The notes: generated by a model from the sequence alone, not told the origin. Positions 29,095-38,351 are shown, counted from the first letter of the stretch. The stretch: 64,000 bases of DNA from Methylobacterium tardum (GCF_023546765.1 NZ_CP097484.1:1491501-1555500), one strand, 5' to 3'. Program-made: numbers and translations.

Positions 29095-29604
29095 GTGAGT
29101 GAGCTGCAGAAGCTTCTGAGCGATCCTCGGTTTCGGCCCGTCGACAAGACCACGCGTGAACCGAGCGCCGCGTCCGAAGCCAATCTCGGCAACGTCCTGC
29201 GGGTCGTCACCTCGATGCACGGGCAGACCGGGATCCCGACGCCGCAATCGCCGCCGCAGGATTGGGACGCGCTCATCCATCGCGTGCAGGCCGCAGCCCG
29301 CCAGGCGCGCGAGATCGAGGCGCAGGCCCGCGAGCGGGAAGAGCGCATCGAGCACGTGCTGGAGCGGGTTCGCGAGGACATCAACGCCTCCAACGAGCGC
29401 GCCCGCATCGCCGAGATGCAGGCCCGCGACGCTCAGGTGCGCGCCGAGGCGCAGGTCATCGCAGCCGAGGAGCGCGCCAAGGCGGCCGAGGCGCGCGCCC
29501 TTGTCGCCGAGGAGCGGGCCCGGACCGCGGAGGCCTGGCTCGGGCGGGTTCAGGACGCGATCGTGGCCGAGTTTTCGGATCTGGCCAATCAGGCCGCGGC
29601 ATGA
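29095..29604 (+). CDS. Coiled-coil protein, paralogue 1
   Basis: About 169 residues from the GTG at 29095 (GGAG ten nt upstream; a TTG eight codons earlier is an alternative). A disordered N-terminal third is followed by a long Ala/Arg/Glu-rich helix, from about residue 60 to the end, with heptad character and repeats of the kind AEERAKAAEARALVAEERA. It closes with AWLGRVQDAIVAEFSDL. The next gene shares this design and closing motif and overlaps it by ATGA, so the two are a tandem duplication and probably form a hetero-oligomer. No signal peptide. Under a CtrA-type site; a structural or cell-cycle-linked role is inference. Confidence 0.7.
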   Translation: MSELQKLLSDPRFRPVDKTTREPSAASEANLGNVLRVVTSMHGQTGIPTPQSPPQDWDALIHRVQAAARQAREIEAQAREREERIEHVLERVREDINASNERARIAEMQARDAQVRAEAQVIAAEERAKAAEARALVAEERARTAEAWLGRVQDAIVAEFSDLANQAAA

Positions 29605-30071
29605 GCAGCCTGGCGAGAGCTGCGATCGAGTCACCGGCCGGCCCTCTCGGGCTGCGCGGCAGCACACCCGACCCGATCGATCGGGTCGTGGCGCTGTTCT
29701 CGGGTCCCGCGCCCGCCGCGCCCGCCGAAGGCGAGGACTGGTCGGCCTCCCTGGCCGCCGTGCGGGGTGTCGCGACCCGGGTGCGCGCTCTGCAGAAGAG
29801 CGCTCAGGATTCGGTCCGCGAGGCCCAGCGCGCGATGCGCGAGTCCGAGACGGCGGCACGCGCGGCCGAGGACCGGGCCCGGCACGCCGAGGGATTGCTG
29901 CGCGAGGCGGTCGGACGGGCGGAGCGCGCCGAGGAGCAGGCCCGCACGGCGGGCGAACGGGCCGACCGGGCGGAGGCGCAGACCACGGAGGCCCGCGCCT
30001 GGCTGCGCCGCATGCACGAATGCATGGTCAGCGAGTTCGGCGCGTTGACCCAGGACGTCCCCGAACCGTGA
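29601..30071 (+). CDS. Coiled-coil protein, paralogue 2
   Basis: A 156-residue protein of the same plan as its upstream neighbour: a Pro/Ala-rich head, a conserved DW followed by a long coiled coil (RAMRESETAARAAEDRA-type heptads), and the closing motif AWLRRMHECMVSEFGAL, matching the neighbour's AWLGRVQDAIVAEFSDL. The ATG overlaps the upstream TGA (ATGA). Charged Ala-rich repeats make short spurious frames on the other strand. Function unknown; pairing with paralogue 1 is likely. Confidence 0.72.
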   Translation: MSSLARAAIESPAGPLGLRGSTPDPIDRVVALFSGPAPAAPAEGEDWSASLAAVRGVATRVRALQKSAQDSVREAQRAMRESETAARAAEDRARHAEGLLREAVGRAERAEEQARTAGERADRAEAQTTEARAWLRRMHECMVSEFGALTQDVPEP

Positions 30072-30128
30072 GCGGATCTCGGCGCAGGCTCGGGCAGCAG
30101 ACGCCCCCGGCGGCGTGACGCGGCTCGG

Positions 30129-30383
30129 CTACGCGGCTGCCGGCGGCGCCACGACGTCGACCGCGTGCTGCGTCCAGGCATAGGGCTCGATGCGGCCGTG
30201 ATACACCGCGATCTCGAGCTGCAGGTTCCGGATGCAGGCGTCGGACAGCGTCGGCAGCAGGTCGTGCCCGGCAGCGTCGGCGACGGATCGGATCGTGGCG
30301 AGCGGGCGGTCGTCCTCGTCGATCACGAGCACCGCCTCCTCCGTGCCCGGATCGAGCGGGTTGCTGCAATACTGGGCCGGCAT
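30129..30383 (-). CDS. Small hypothetical protein (84 aa)
   Basis: An 84-residue acidic protein with globular character (EEAVLVIDEDDRPLATI, ACIRNLQLEIAVYHGRIEPY). GGGGAA lies seven nt upstream of the ATG. No signal peptide, membrane segment or known domain. It converges on the coiled-coil pair. Confidence 0.6.
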   Translation of the reverse strand: MPAQYCSNPLDPGTEEAVLVIDEDDRPLATIRSVADAAGHDLLPTLSDACIRNLQLEIAVYHGRIEPYAWTQHAVDVVAPPAAA

Positions 30384-30598
30384 CGGGCGATTCCCCGCGG
30401 AAAGGTCCGCGCCGGCTGCGCGTAGTCCCGCCCTGTAACAGCCCGATGAAGGGAGCCGCCCGGCCGCCCGGCCGGAGCGATCGTCGACGACGGCCCGATG
30501 GCAACCGCAATGCGACCAACCTATTTAAGCTCGCGACAACGCATCTCCTGACACACTGAGGTTGCCTCGCGTCAGTTCGACGCCGTCTGCCCGGCAGG

Positions 30599-30742
30599 AT
30601 GGCCGTGACACTCAGCCTCGTCCTCAGCACCGCGCTCGCGCTCGTCACCGGGGCGGCGGCCCTGCTGTGGGCCGGCTTCGTCGCTCCGAAGATGGATGAG
30701 TTCGTCGACGCGCCAAGCATCCGCGACCTGCGTACGTGGTAG
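30599..30742 (+). CDS. Single-pass membrane peptide (47 aa)
   Basis: A 47-residue frame beginning MAVTLSLVLSTALALVTGAA and continuing through a hydrophobic segment to LLWAGFVAP, then a short acidic tail ending RDLRTW. It has the look of a signal-anchored peptide. The upstream AGG abuts the ATG directly, so initiation efficiency is doubtful. Its resemblance to the other small membrane peptides in this interval supports it. Confidence 0.45.
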   Translation: MAVTLSLVLSTALALVTGAAALLWAGFVAPKMDEFVDAPSIRDLRTW

Positions 30743-30878
30743 GCGCTGAGCTGCCCGCCGCACCTGCGGGGTCGGAGACGGTCCCGGGTGGACGGGCGTT
30801 TCGCGGGGCGCCGCAAGGATGTTTTCACCGTGCGCCGAGGGGGCGAGAACCCTTCGGCGCCGCCGTCATTGCTAGGGG

Positions 30879-31157
30879 ATGACCGTGTTCACGATCGTGC
30901 CTTCGGCTCCGCCGCAGCCCGGCAGGCCCGTGCGGGACCGCCCCGTCGGCCGCCAGGGAGCCTTGCTGGAACAGCTCGCGCGCGAGCTGAACGTCCCGGC
31001 CGAGACGTTCCTGGATGAGCCACCGGACGGGGATGCCGGCGAGCTCTTCGCCCTGGTGCGGCACTGGCTGGCGATCGGCGACAGCCAGGCGCGCCGGCGC
31101 GTCCTGAGCCTGGCGCGCCAGGAGGCCGAGCGGTCCGGCTACAGCGAGGTCGCCTGA
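30879..31157 (+). CDS. Small protein resembling XRE-regulator C-termini
   Basis: A 92-residue protein; the second half (ELNVPAETFLDEPPDG..., ELFALVRHWLAIGDSQARRR) resembles the dimerisation tail that follows the helix-turn-helix in many alphaproteobacterial XRE regulators, but no DNA-binding domain is present. AGGGG is immediately before the ATG and six nt before a GTG three codons in, so GTG may be the true start. Could be a truncated regulator or a stand-alone partner. Confidence 0.55.
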   Translation: MTVFTIVPSAPPQPGRPVRDRPVGRQGALLEQLARELNVPAETFLDEPPDGDAGELFALVRHWLAIGDSQARRRVLSLARQEAERSGYSEVA

Positions 31158-31247
31158 ACGGCGCCGCACGGTCTTCGACGGCCGGCGCGGGCGCGCTATG
31201 ACGCGGTCGGTGCCCTCGCGGCGAGGGCCGGTTCACGGAGGCTTCCC

Positions 31248-32027
31248 ATGGATCTCGGCTTGAGCGGGCGCCGGGCGCTCGTCTGCGCGGCGAGCAAGGG
31301 GCTGGGCAAGGGCTGTGCCCTGGCGCTGGCCCGCGAGGGCGTCGCGGTGACGATCACGGCCCGCAATGCGGAAATTCTGGAGCGCACCGCCGCGGAGATC
31401 CGCAGCGCGACGGGTGCCGCCGTCACCATCGTGCCGGGTGACATCGCCACCGAGGCCGGCCGGGCCGCGGCGCTGGCCGCCTGCCCCGAGCCCGACATCC
31501 TGATCAACAATGCCGGCGGCCCGCCCCCCGGCGATTTCCGCGACTGGGACCGCGACGCCTGGATCCGGGCGCTCGACGCCAACATGCTGGCGCCGATCGC
31601 GCTCATCAAGGCGACGGTCGACGGGATGATCGACCGGAAGTTCGGCCGGATCGTCAACATCACCTCCGGCGCCGTGAAGGCGCCGATCGAGCATCTCGGG
31701 CTGTCGAACGGCGCCCGCTCGGGGCTGACCGGCTTCGTGGCCGGCCTCGCCCGGAAGACCGTGCGGCACAACGTGACGATCAACAACCTGCTGCCCGGTC
31801 CCTTCGACACCGACCGGATCCGCAGCAACGCCGAGGCGGGCGCCGCCAAGGCGGGGACCACCGTGGAGGCGTTCCTGGAGGCCCGGGCGCGCGACAACCC
31901 CGCCGGCCGCTTCGGCCACCCGGACGAGTTCGGCGCCGCCTGCGCGTTCCTGTGCAGCCAGCAGGCGGGCTTCATCACCGGGCAGAACCTGCTGATGGAT
32001 GGCGGCGCCTATCCCGGCACGTTCTGA
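31248..32027 (+). CDS. SDR-family oxidoreductase lacking the YxxxK pair
   Basis: A 259-residue short-chain dehydrogenase fold: AASKGLGKG nucleotide loop at 14-22, NNAGG at 87-91, the catalytic-serine strand IVNITS (Ser140), NNLLPGPFDTDR and a C-terminal ITGQNLLMDGG. At the place of the catalytic Tyr and Lys (13 and 17 residues after Ser140) the protein has Ser153 and Arg157 in LGLSNGARSG. This variant is known in a subgroup of 3-oxoacyl-ACP-reductase-like proteins, whose activity may differ. GGAGG lies seven nt upstream. Leads a run with an amidase and a class II aldolase. Confidence 0.85.
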   Translation: MDLGLSGRRALVCAASKGLGKGCALALAREGVAVTITARNAEILERTAAEIRSATGAAVTIVPGDIATEAGRAAALAACPEPDILINNAGGPPPGDFRDWDRDAWIRALDANMLAPIALIKATVDGMIDRKFGRIVNITSGAVKAPIEHLGLSNGARSGLTGFVAGLARKTVRHNVTINNLLPGPFDTDRIRSNAEAGAAKAGTTVEAFLEARARDNPAGRFGHPDEFGAACAFLCSQQAGFITGQNLLMDGGAYPGTF

Positions 32028-32078
32028 GGCGGGCCTCCCGCTTGCATGGTCGGGCAGGTCTGTCATTCGGTGAGGATC

Positions 32079-33362
32079 ATGAGCGTACGCGAGACCGTCG
32101 AGGAGCGTTTGGCCCGGATCGGGGAGGGGGACCCGGCGGTCTTCACCCGGCTCTACCCGGCCGAGGCCCGCGCGGCGGCGGATGCCGCGGATGCGCGGCG
32201 CCGGGACGGGATCTCCCTCGGGCCCCTCGACGGCGCGATGGTCTCGATCAAGGACCTGTTCGACGTGGCGGGCGAGACCACGCGCGCCGGCTCGATCCTG
32301 CTGGCGGACGCGGCCCCGGCGCGGGCCGATGCTCCGGTGGTGGCGCGCCTGCGCCGGGCCGGGGCGGTGATCCTGGCCAAGACCAACATGTCCGAGTTCG
32401 CCTTCTCGGGGCTCGGCCTCAACCCGCATTTCGGCACCCCCGGCAACGCCGCCGATCCGGCGCGCATCCCGGGCGGATCGTCCTCGGGCGCCGGCGTCTC
32501 GGTGGGGCAGGGCACGAGCGACATCGCGATCGGGTCGGACACCGGCGGCTCCGTGCGGATCCCGGCCTCGCTGAACGGCGTCGTGGGCTTCAAGCCGACC
32601 GCCCGCCGCGTGCCGCTGGACGGCGCCTTCCCGCTGTCGTTCTCCCTCGATTCCCTCGGCCCCCTCGCCCGGACGGTGGCGGATTGCGCGGCCGCGGATG
32701 CCGTGCTGGCGGGCGAGGAGCCCGTGCCGGTGGAGGCGTTCGCCGTGGCCGGCCTGCGCATCGGCGTGCCGCGGGGCCTGCTGTTCACCGAGACGGAGCC
32801 GCTCGTCGCCGAGGCGTTCGAGCGGGTGCTGGCCCTCTTGTCCCGGAGCGGCGCCCGGATCGTCGACCACCCGGTCGACGACCTTCTCGCCGCCATGGAT
32901 GCGGCACTGCCGGACGGCTCCATCGCGGCGATCGAGGCCGCGGCGATCCACGCCGACTGGCTGGACAGCGAAGCCTCCCGCTACGACAGGCGGGTCCACC
33001 GCCGGATCGTGGCCGGCCGGACCGCCTCGGCCGCGGGCTATATCCGGACGATGCGCCGGCGGGCCGAGCTGATCGCCGCCTTCGACCGGCGGCTCGTCCC
33101 GCTCGACGTGCTGGTACTCCCGGCGACGGCCACCACGGCACCGCTGATCGCGCCGCTGGAGGCGGACGATGCCGCCTTCCTGGCGGCCAATCGCCTGATG
33201 CTGCGCAACACGGCCTTCGGCAATTTCTTCGACCTCACCGGCCTGTCCCTGCCGATGCCGGGCCTGTCCCGGCCGGCGGGGCTGATGCTGCTCGCCCGGC
33301 ATGGCCAGGACCGCCGGCTGCTGGCGATCGGGGCCGGGATCGAGGCCGCGCTGGCGGGCTGA
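32079..33362 (+). CDS. Amidase signature family enzyme
   Basis: A 427-residue amidohydrolase with the Ser-cisSer-Lys triad visible: Lys58 in VSIKDLFDV, the Gly/Ser loop GGSSSGAGV at 132-140, and Ser158 in SDTGGSVRIPAS. Such enzymes split carboxamides, arylamides or carbamate/allophanate-type bonds in the cytoplasm. The ATG at 32079 is preceded by GAGG; an ATG eleven codons earlier lacks one. It follows an SDR gene by ~50 bp and precedes a class II aldolase by ~200 bp, suggesting a catabolic cluster of unknown substrate. Confidence 0.88.
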   Translation: MSVRETVEERLARIGEGDPAVFTRLYPAEARAAADAADARRRDGISLGPLDGAMVSIKDLFDVAGETTRAGSILLADAAPARADAPVVARLRRAGAVILAKTNMSEFAFSGLGLNPHFGTPGNAADPARIPGGSSSGAGVSVGQGTSDIAIGSDTGGSVRIPASLNGVVGFKPTARRVPLDGAFPLSFSLDSLGPLARTVADCAAADAVLAGEEPVPVEAFAVAGLRIGVPRGLLFTETEPLVAEAFERVLALLSRSGARIVDHPVDDLLAAMDAALPDGSIAAIEAAAIHADWLDSEASRYDRRVHRRIVAGRTASAAGYIRTMRRRAELIAAFDRRLVPLDVLVLPATATTAPLIAPLEADDAAFLAANRLMLRNTAFGNFFDLTGLSLPMPGLSRPAGLMLLARHGQDRRLLAIGAGIEAALAG

Positions 33363-33569
33363 GGCCGTTGTCGCCCCGCCGCATTGGCGGCGGGCGCGCG
33401 CCGACCTGCGCGCGGCGCATTGCCCGGCCTTCCCCCGTGGTGCACCCTGCGGGTGATTCCGGGCCCGGGCCTCGCCTCGTTCCGCCCCGTAGCGCCCGGA
33501 TCGCGGGACCGCCTGCGCCGGGCGGCGGTCCCGGAGAGCCGACTGGGCCGACCGGCAGGGAACCGTCGC

Positions 33570-34372
33570 ATGAGCGCAGCCACGCAGTCGATCGTCGCGG
33601 ACCGGGACGCGGGTCCCGCCGATCAGGCCGAAATCCAGGGGATGCGCGTCGATCTCGCGGCCGCCTACCGGCTGATCCATCGGCTGGGCCTCGACGACAG
33701 CATCTACACCCACATCTCGGCGCGGCTTCCGGGGGCGGGCACCGGTTCCTGATCAACCCCTACGGGATGCGCTTCGAGGAGGTGACGCCGGAGAACCTCG
33801 TGACCGTGGATATCGACGGGCGGGTGCTTGAGGATCCGATGGGGCTCGGCATCAACCCGGCGGGGTTCACGATCCACAGCGCCATCCACGCCGCTCGCCA
33901 CGACGCGATCTGCGTGCTGCACACCCACACGGTGGCGGGCGTGGCGGTCTCCTGCCAGGAGGAGGGGCTCCTGCCCCTGAACCAGTGGTCGATGCAGTTC
34001 ACGGGGCGCGTCGCCTACCACGCCTATGAGGGCATCGCCCTCGACCTCGACGAGCGGCAGAGGCTGGTGGCCGATCTCGGCGACAAGCCCGTGATGGTGC
34101 TGCGCAACCACGGCCTGCTGACCTGCGGCCGCACGGTCGGCGAGGCGTTCCGGCTGATGCACAACATGGAGCGCTCGTGCCGGGCGCAGCTGGCGATCCA
34201 GGCGGCGGGCGCGCCGGTGATCCGGCCCTCCTCCGCCATCGCCACCAAGACCGCCGGGCAATACGCCGCCGGCTACGACCGCGTCGTGGTCCAGGGCGCC
34301 CCCGACAACGAGTGGGAGGCGTTCAAGCGGATGCTGGCGCGGACGGATCCGGATTTCTTCGCACATGGGTGA
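33570..34372 (+). CDS. Class II aldolase/adducin-family protein; frameshift as read
   Basis: A ~267-residue member of the class II aldolase/adducin family. The first ~56 residues (MSAATQSIVADRDAG..., LAAAYRLIHRLGLDDSIYTH, ISARLPG) and the rest (HRFLINPYGMRFEEVT onward, with the metal-binding HTHTVAG and a second histidine in LRNHGLLTCG) lie in different frames. One extra G in the five-G run at 33731-33735 joins them without loss, so a sequence error is likely. Bacterial members of this subgroup are often annotated only by fold; zinc-dependent aldolase, dehydratase or decarboxylase activity are all possible. Confidence 0.8.
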
Positions 34373-34420
34373 GGGCGGGACGGTCGCCGGCTGACCAGCT
34401 CGGTCGATGCGCGCCTCTCC

Positions 34421-34510
34421 GTCAAAGCGCGCACAGCGAAGCGACCCAGAGCAGCGGGACTTCCCGGGACGATGCGCGTCCCTGGGTTGCTTCGCTCCGC
34501 TCGCAAGGAC
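34421..34510. repeat. Family-A inverted repeat, second copy
   Basis: The left arm (GCGCACAGCGAAGCGACCCAG) and right arm (CTGGGTTGCTTCGCTCCGCTC) are imperfect inverted copies, matching the layout and core of the repeat at 7419-7508. Confidence 0.7.
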
Positions 34511-34599
34511 GGCGGTGCCGCAATCACCGACCGGAGACGGTCGGAGGCGTCAATCGGCTGTCTCCTTCCCTGCGGGGGAGGGAGACCGCGGCACGCGCC

Positions 34600-35499
34600 T
34601 CACCCCTCCGCCCAGGCGCTGCTCGACCGGTAGGTCTGCTTCAGGAACGCGATGAACGCCCGGGTCTTGGCCGGCACGAAGGCCCGGCTCGGATAGACCG
34701 CGAAGATGCCCGCCGAAGCCGCGGCCGTGTAGGCGGGCAGCACCACCTCCAGAAGACCGTCGCGCAGCTCCGCATGCACGTCCCAGGTGGAGCGGAGCGC
34801 GATCCCGAGGCCGCCGATCACCGCCTCGCGCACCACCTCGTTGGAATGGGTGCGCAGGGGACCGGACGCGCTCACCGTGCACGGCCCCTCCGGCCCGACG
34901 AGCCGCCAGGGATTCTGGTTCTCGGTGGCGAGGCAGACATGGCCGCGCAGGTCGTCGAGGCTCTGCGGCCGCCCCGCCGCGTCGAGGTAGCCTGGCCGCG
35001 CGCAGAGAACCCGCCGCACCGGCGCGAGGCGCACCGCCGTCAGCCCGGAACTCTCCAGCGCGCCGACCCGGATCGCGAGGTCGTAGCCGCGCTCGACGAT
35101 CGACTCGAAATCGTCGCTCAGCTCTAGGTTCAGCACGAGGTCCGGGTGAAGGGCGAAGAAGGCCCGCAGGTGCGGAACGATGTGCAGCCGCCCGAAGGAG
35201 CTCGGCGCCGTCACCCGCAGCGTGCCACGGGCCCGCGTCGCATTCTGCGACACGAGGCTCTCGGCCTCCGCGATGGCGTCGACGATCGGGGCGATCCGCT
35301 CGAAGAAGGCCGCCCCGATATCGGTCGGGGCCACGCGCCGGGTGGTGCGGTGCAGCAGGCGCACGGCGAGCCGTTCCTCCAGCCGCTTCAGCCGCTTCGA
35401 GACCACCGCCACCGACAGGCCGAGTTCCGACCCGGCCTGGGTCAGGCTGCCGGTCCGGACCACCCGGGCAAAGATCTCCAGGTCGCTCTGATCGCGCAT
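34600..35499 (-). CDS. LysR-family regulator divergent from malate synthase G
   Basis: A 299-residue LysR protein: winged helix at the N-terminus (LEIFARVVRTGSLTQAGSEL...AVVSKRLKRLEERL) and the two-lobed effector domain (GTLRVTAPSSFGRLHIVPHL at about 90). The ATG at 35499 is favoured; one eight codons earlier is possible. It is divergent from the malate synthase gene across 145 bp, the usual arrangement for a regulator and its target, so control of glyoxylate use is likely; the effector is unknown. A dyad covers its start codon. Confidence 0.87.
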   Translation of the reverse strand: MRDQSDLEIFARVVRTGSLTQAGSELGLSVAVVSKRLKRLEERLAVRLLHRTTRRVAPTDIGAAFFERIAPIVDAIAEAESLVSQNATRARGTLRVTAPSSFGRLHIVPHLRAFFALHPDLVLNLELSDDFESIVERGYDLAIRVGALESSGLTAVRLAPVRRVLCARPGYLDAAGRPQSLDDLRGHVCLATENQNPWRLVGPEGPCTVSASGPLRTHSNEVVREAVIGGLGIALRSTWDVHAELRDGLLEVVLPAYTAAASAGIFAVYPSRAFVPAKTRAFIAFLKQTYRSSSAWAEG

Positions 35500-35520
35500 T
35501 CTCAACGCTGCAGAAAGAAT
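35498..35520. promoter_or_regulatory. Dyad at the LysR start codon
   Basis: ATTCT and AGAAT form an interrupted dyad spanning the LysR initiation codon and facing the glcB promoter side. Position fits an autoregulatory LysR site, but the arms are only 5 bp. Confidence 0.3.
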
Positions 35521-35644
35521 CAAATCCCTTTTGCCGCCTTTTTCGCGGATGCCAAGGGGTCTATCGAGGGTGAACTCAAAAATTTTTCACGGGCCGTTCG
35601 ACTTTTTCTGACGTTCGGTGCCCGCCGCATCCCAGGAGATTGCC

Positions 35645-37791
35645 ATGTCGAGTGTCGTCGTCGCCGAGGACCTCCGCACCTTCCTGTCCGAGGAGGCGCT
35701 GCCCGGAACCGGCCTCTCGGCCGACCAGTTCTGGTCGGGCTTCGCGGCGCTCGTCCGCGATCTCGCGCCGCGTAATCGGGCGCTGCTCGACCAGCGCGAC
35801 GGCCTGCAGGCCGACATCGATTCCTGGCACCGCGACCATCGCGGCCAGCCGCACGACCCGGCGGCATACGCGGCCTACCTGACGCGGATTGGCTACCTGC
35901 AGCCGGAGCCCAAGGCCGTGCAGGTGACCACCGAGAACGTGGACGCGGAGATCGCCGCCGTCGCCGGGCCGCAGCTCGTCGTGCCGATCTCCAATGCCCG
36001 TTACGCGCTGAACGCCGCCAATGCCCGCTGGGGCAGCCTCTACGACGCCCTCTACGGCACTGACGCGATCCCGCAGGACGGCGACCTCAGCCCCGGCACC
36101 GGCTTCAACCCGATCCGGGGTGCCGCGGTGGTGGCCAGGACCAAGGCGTTCCTCGACGCGGCCGCGCCGCTCAGCGTCGGCTCCTGGGCCGATGCCGTGG
36201 GTTTTGCCGTGACGGGCGGCCGCCTCGCGATCGACCTCGGCGCCGGCCGTAATGCCGGCCTGACCGGCCCGGCGGACTTCGCGGGCTTCACTGGCACCCC
36301 CGAGGCGCCGACCGCACTCCTGCTGCGCCACAACGGCCTGCACGTCGAGATCGTGATCGATCGGACGAGCCCGATCGGCCGCACCGACCCGGCCGGCATC
36401 GCTGACGTGGTGCTGGAGGCGGCCCTCTCGACCATCATGGACATGGAGGATTCGGTCGCCGCCGTGGATTCGGCCGACAAGGTCGCGGTCTACCGGAGCT
36501 GGCTCGGCCTGATGCGCGGCGACCTCACCGCCACCCTGTCCAAGGGCGGCCGCACCGTCGAGCGGCGGCTCGCCGCGGATCGGACCTACACGGCCCCCGA
36601 CGGCGGCAGCCTGACCCTGCCGGGGCGGTCGCTGATGCTGGTCCGGCATGTCGGCCATCACATGTATACGGATGCCGTGACCCTCGACGGCGCCGAGATC
36701 CCCGAGACGATCCTCGACGCGGCGGTGACCGCCCTGATCGCCCTGCACGACCTGAAGGGCACCGGTCCGCTCCGCAACAGCCGGACGGGCTCGGTCTACA
36801 TGGTCAAGCCCAAGCTGCACGGCCCCGAGGAAGTCGCCTTCGCGGTCGAGCTGTTCGGCCGGGTCGAGGCGCTGGTCGGCCTCGCGCCGCGGACGCTCAA
36901 GATCGGCGTGATGGACGAGGAGCGGCGCACGACGCTCAACCTCAAGGCGGCGATCGCGGCCGCCTCCGACCGGCTGTTCTTCATCAACACCGGCTTCCTC
37001 GACCGGACCGGCGACGAGATCCACACCTCGCTGGAAGCCGGCCCCGTGGTCCGCAAGGATTCCATGAAGGCGACCGCCTGGATCAAGGCCTACGAGGACG
37101 GCAACGTCGATGCCGGCCTCGCCTGCGGGCTGCCCGGCCACGCGCAGATCGGCAAGGGCATGTGGGCCGCCCCCGACCGGATGGCGGCGATGCTGGAGTC
37201 CAAGGGCGGCCATCCCGAGGCCGGGGCCAACACCGCCTGGGTCCCGTCCCCGACCGCCGCGACGCTGCACGCGCTTCACTATCATCAGACCGACGTGCGC
37301 GCCCGCCGGCGGACCTCGCCGGCCGGGCGCCCGCGACCCGGGCCGCCATGCTGACCCTGCCGCTCGCCGAGGGCGCCTTCGCGCCGGACGCGGTGCGGGA
37401 GGAGCTCGACAACAACTGCCAGGGGATCCTGGGCTACGTGGTCCGCTGGATCGACCAGGGCGTCGGCTGCTCGAAGGTGCCCGACATCCACGAGGTCGGC
37501 TTGATGGAGGATCGCGCCACCTTGCGGATCTCCAGCCAGCACATCGCCAACTGGCTGCGCCACGGGATCGTCGACCGCGCGCAGGTCGAGGCGGCCCTGC
37601 GGCGGATGGCGGGCGTGGTCGACCGCCAGAACGCCGGCGACCCGGCCTATCGGCCGATGGCCCCGAGCTTCGACGGGCCGGCCTTCCGGGCGGCGGAAGC
37701 CCTGGTGTTCGAGGGAGCACAGCAGCCGAACGGTTACACCGAGTTCGTGCTGCACCGGTTCCGCCGCGAGGCGAAGCGCCGGGCCGCGTGA
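35645..37791 (+). CDS. glcB: Malate synthase G; frameshift as read
   Basis: Condenses glyoxylate with acetyl-CoA to malate, used in the glyoxylate shunt and for glyoxylate from the ethylmalonyl-CoA pathway. Typical features: the start [20 protein letters not shown], the glyoxylate/Mg region [27 protein letters not shown], and the acetyl-CoA-facing [11 protein letters not shown]. After [10 protein letters not shown] at ~37307 the frame is lost; the neighbouring frame resumes with [22 protein letters not shown] and runs to the end ([18 protein letters not shown]). One added base gives 715 residues, the normal length. A sequence error is much likelier than a broken gene. A LysR regulator is divergent. 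Confidence 0.92.
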
Positions 37792-37872
37792 GGCGCGCCG
37801 CCTCGGCGCCGGTCGATCGGACATGGTCGCTCCGGCGCCGGCCGGACGGGGGCGGGAGCGCCCGCCCTCGTC

Positions 37873-38148
37873 TCAGCGTCCCTTGCGCGTGATGACGTAG
37901 ACGAGGAGGTTCGCCACCGCCCGGTAGAACTCCGCCGGGATCGCGCGATCGACCTCAACATGGTCGTACATCGCCCGGGTGAGAGCCTTGTCTATCACGA
38001 CCTCGATCCGGTGCTTCTCGGCGATCTCTCGGATGCGCAGGGCGATGAGATCCTTGCCCTTGGCCAGCACCATCGGGGCATCGTTCTCGCCCTGGTCGTA
38101 GCGCAGCGCGATGGCATAATGCGTGGGATTGGCCAGGATCACGGTGTG
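37873..38148 (-). pseudogene. flhB C-terminal fragment
   Basis: About 92 residues identical in plan to the cytoplasmic domain of FlhB/SctU export-switch proteins: the autocleavage motif [11 protein letters not shown], the block [20 protein letters not shown], and the end [19 protein letters not shown]. The four membrane helices (some 250 residues) are absent; the open frame upstream is unrelated. No flagellar or type III secretion genes are near. Stand-alone FlhB-tail proteins exist in some bacteria, but here no start codon or ribosome binding site precedes the homologous part, so a decayed fragment is likelier. Confidence 0.75.
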
Positions 38149-38351
38149 GCCCTGAGCCGTACGGCGCCGATCGAGAACAATCTGGAGGACGGGCGGCCCG
38201 CACGCCCCTCCGCCTCGCTCGCGACAGCGCGTTGGCCTACCCCGTGGTTTGCCATCCGCAAGATGTGTGGCTCCCGACGATCGCCGCCCGTCGGTCGACG
38301 GCCCCATCGGCACGCGTCAGCCGAGCGGGGCGCACTTTCGGCGGCGAAGCC

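Noticed and set aside
29262..29600. Repetitive GAG/GCC/CGC-rich DNA looking like a tandem repeat array
   Set aside because: The periodicity is that of coiled-coil heptads in a coding frame; units vary and there are no fixed spacers, so it is neither a CRISPR nor a satellite.
31233..33713. An 826-codon minus-strand frame across the SDR and amidase genes
   Set aside because: Antisense of two genes with visible catalytic motifs; no motif of its own.
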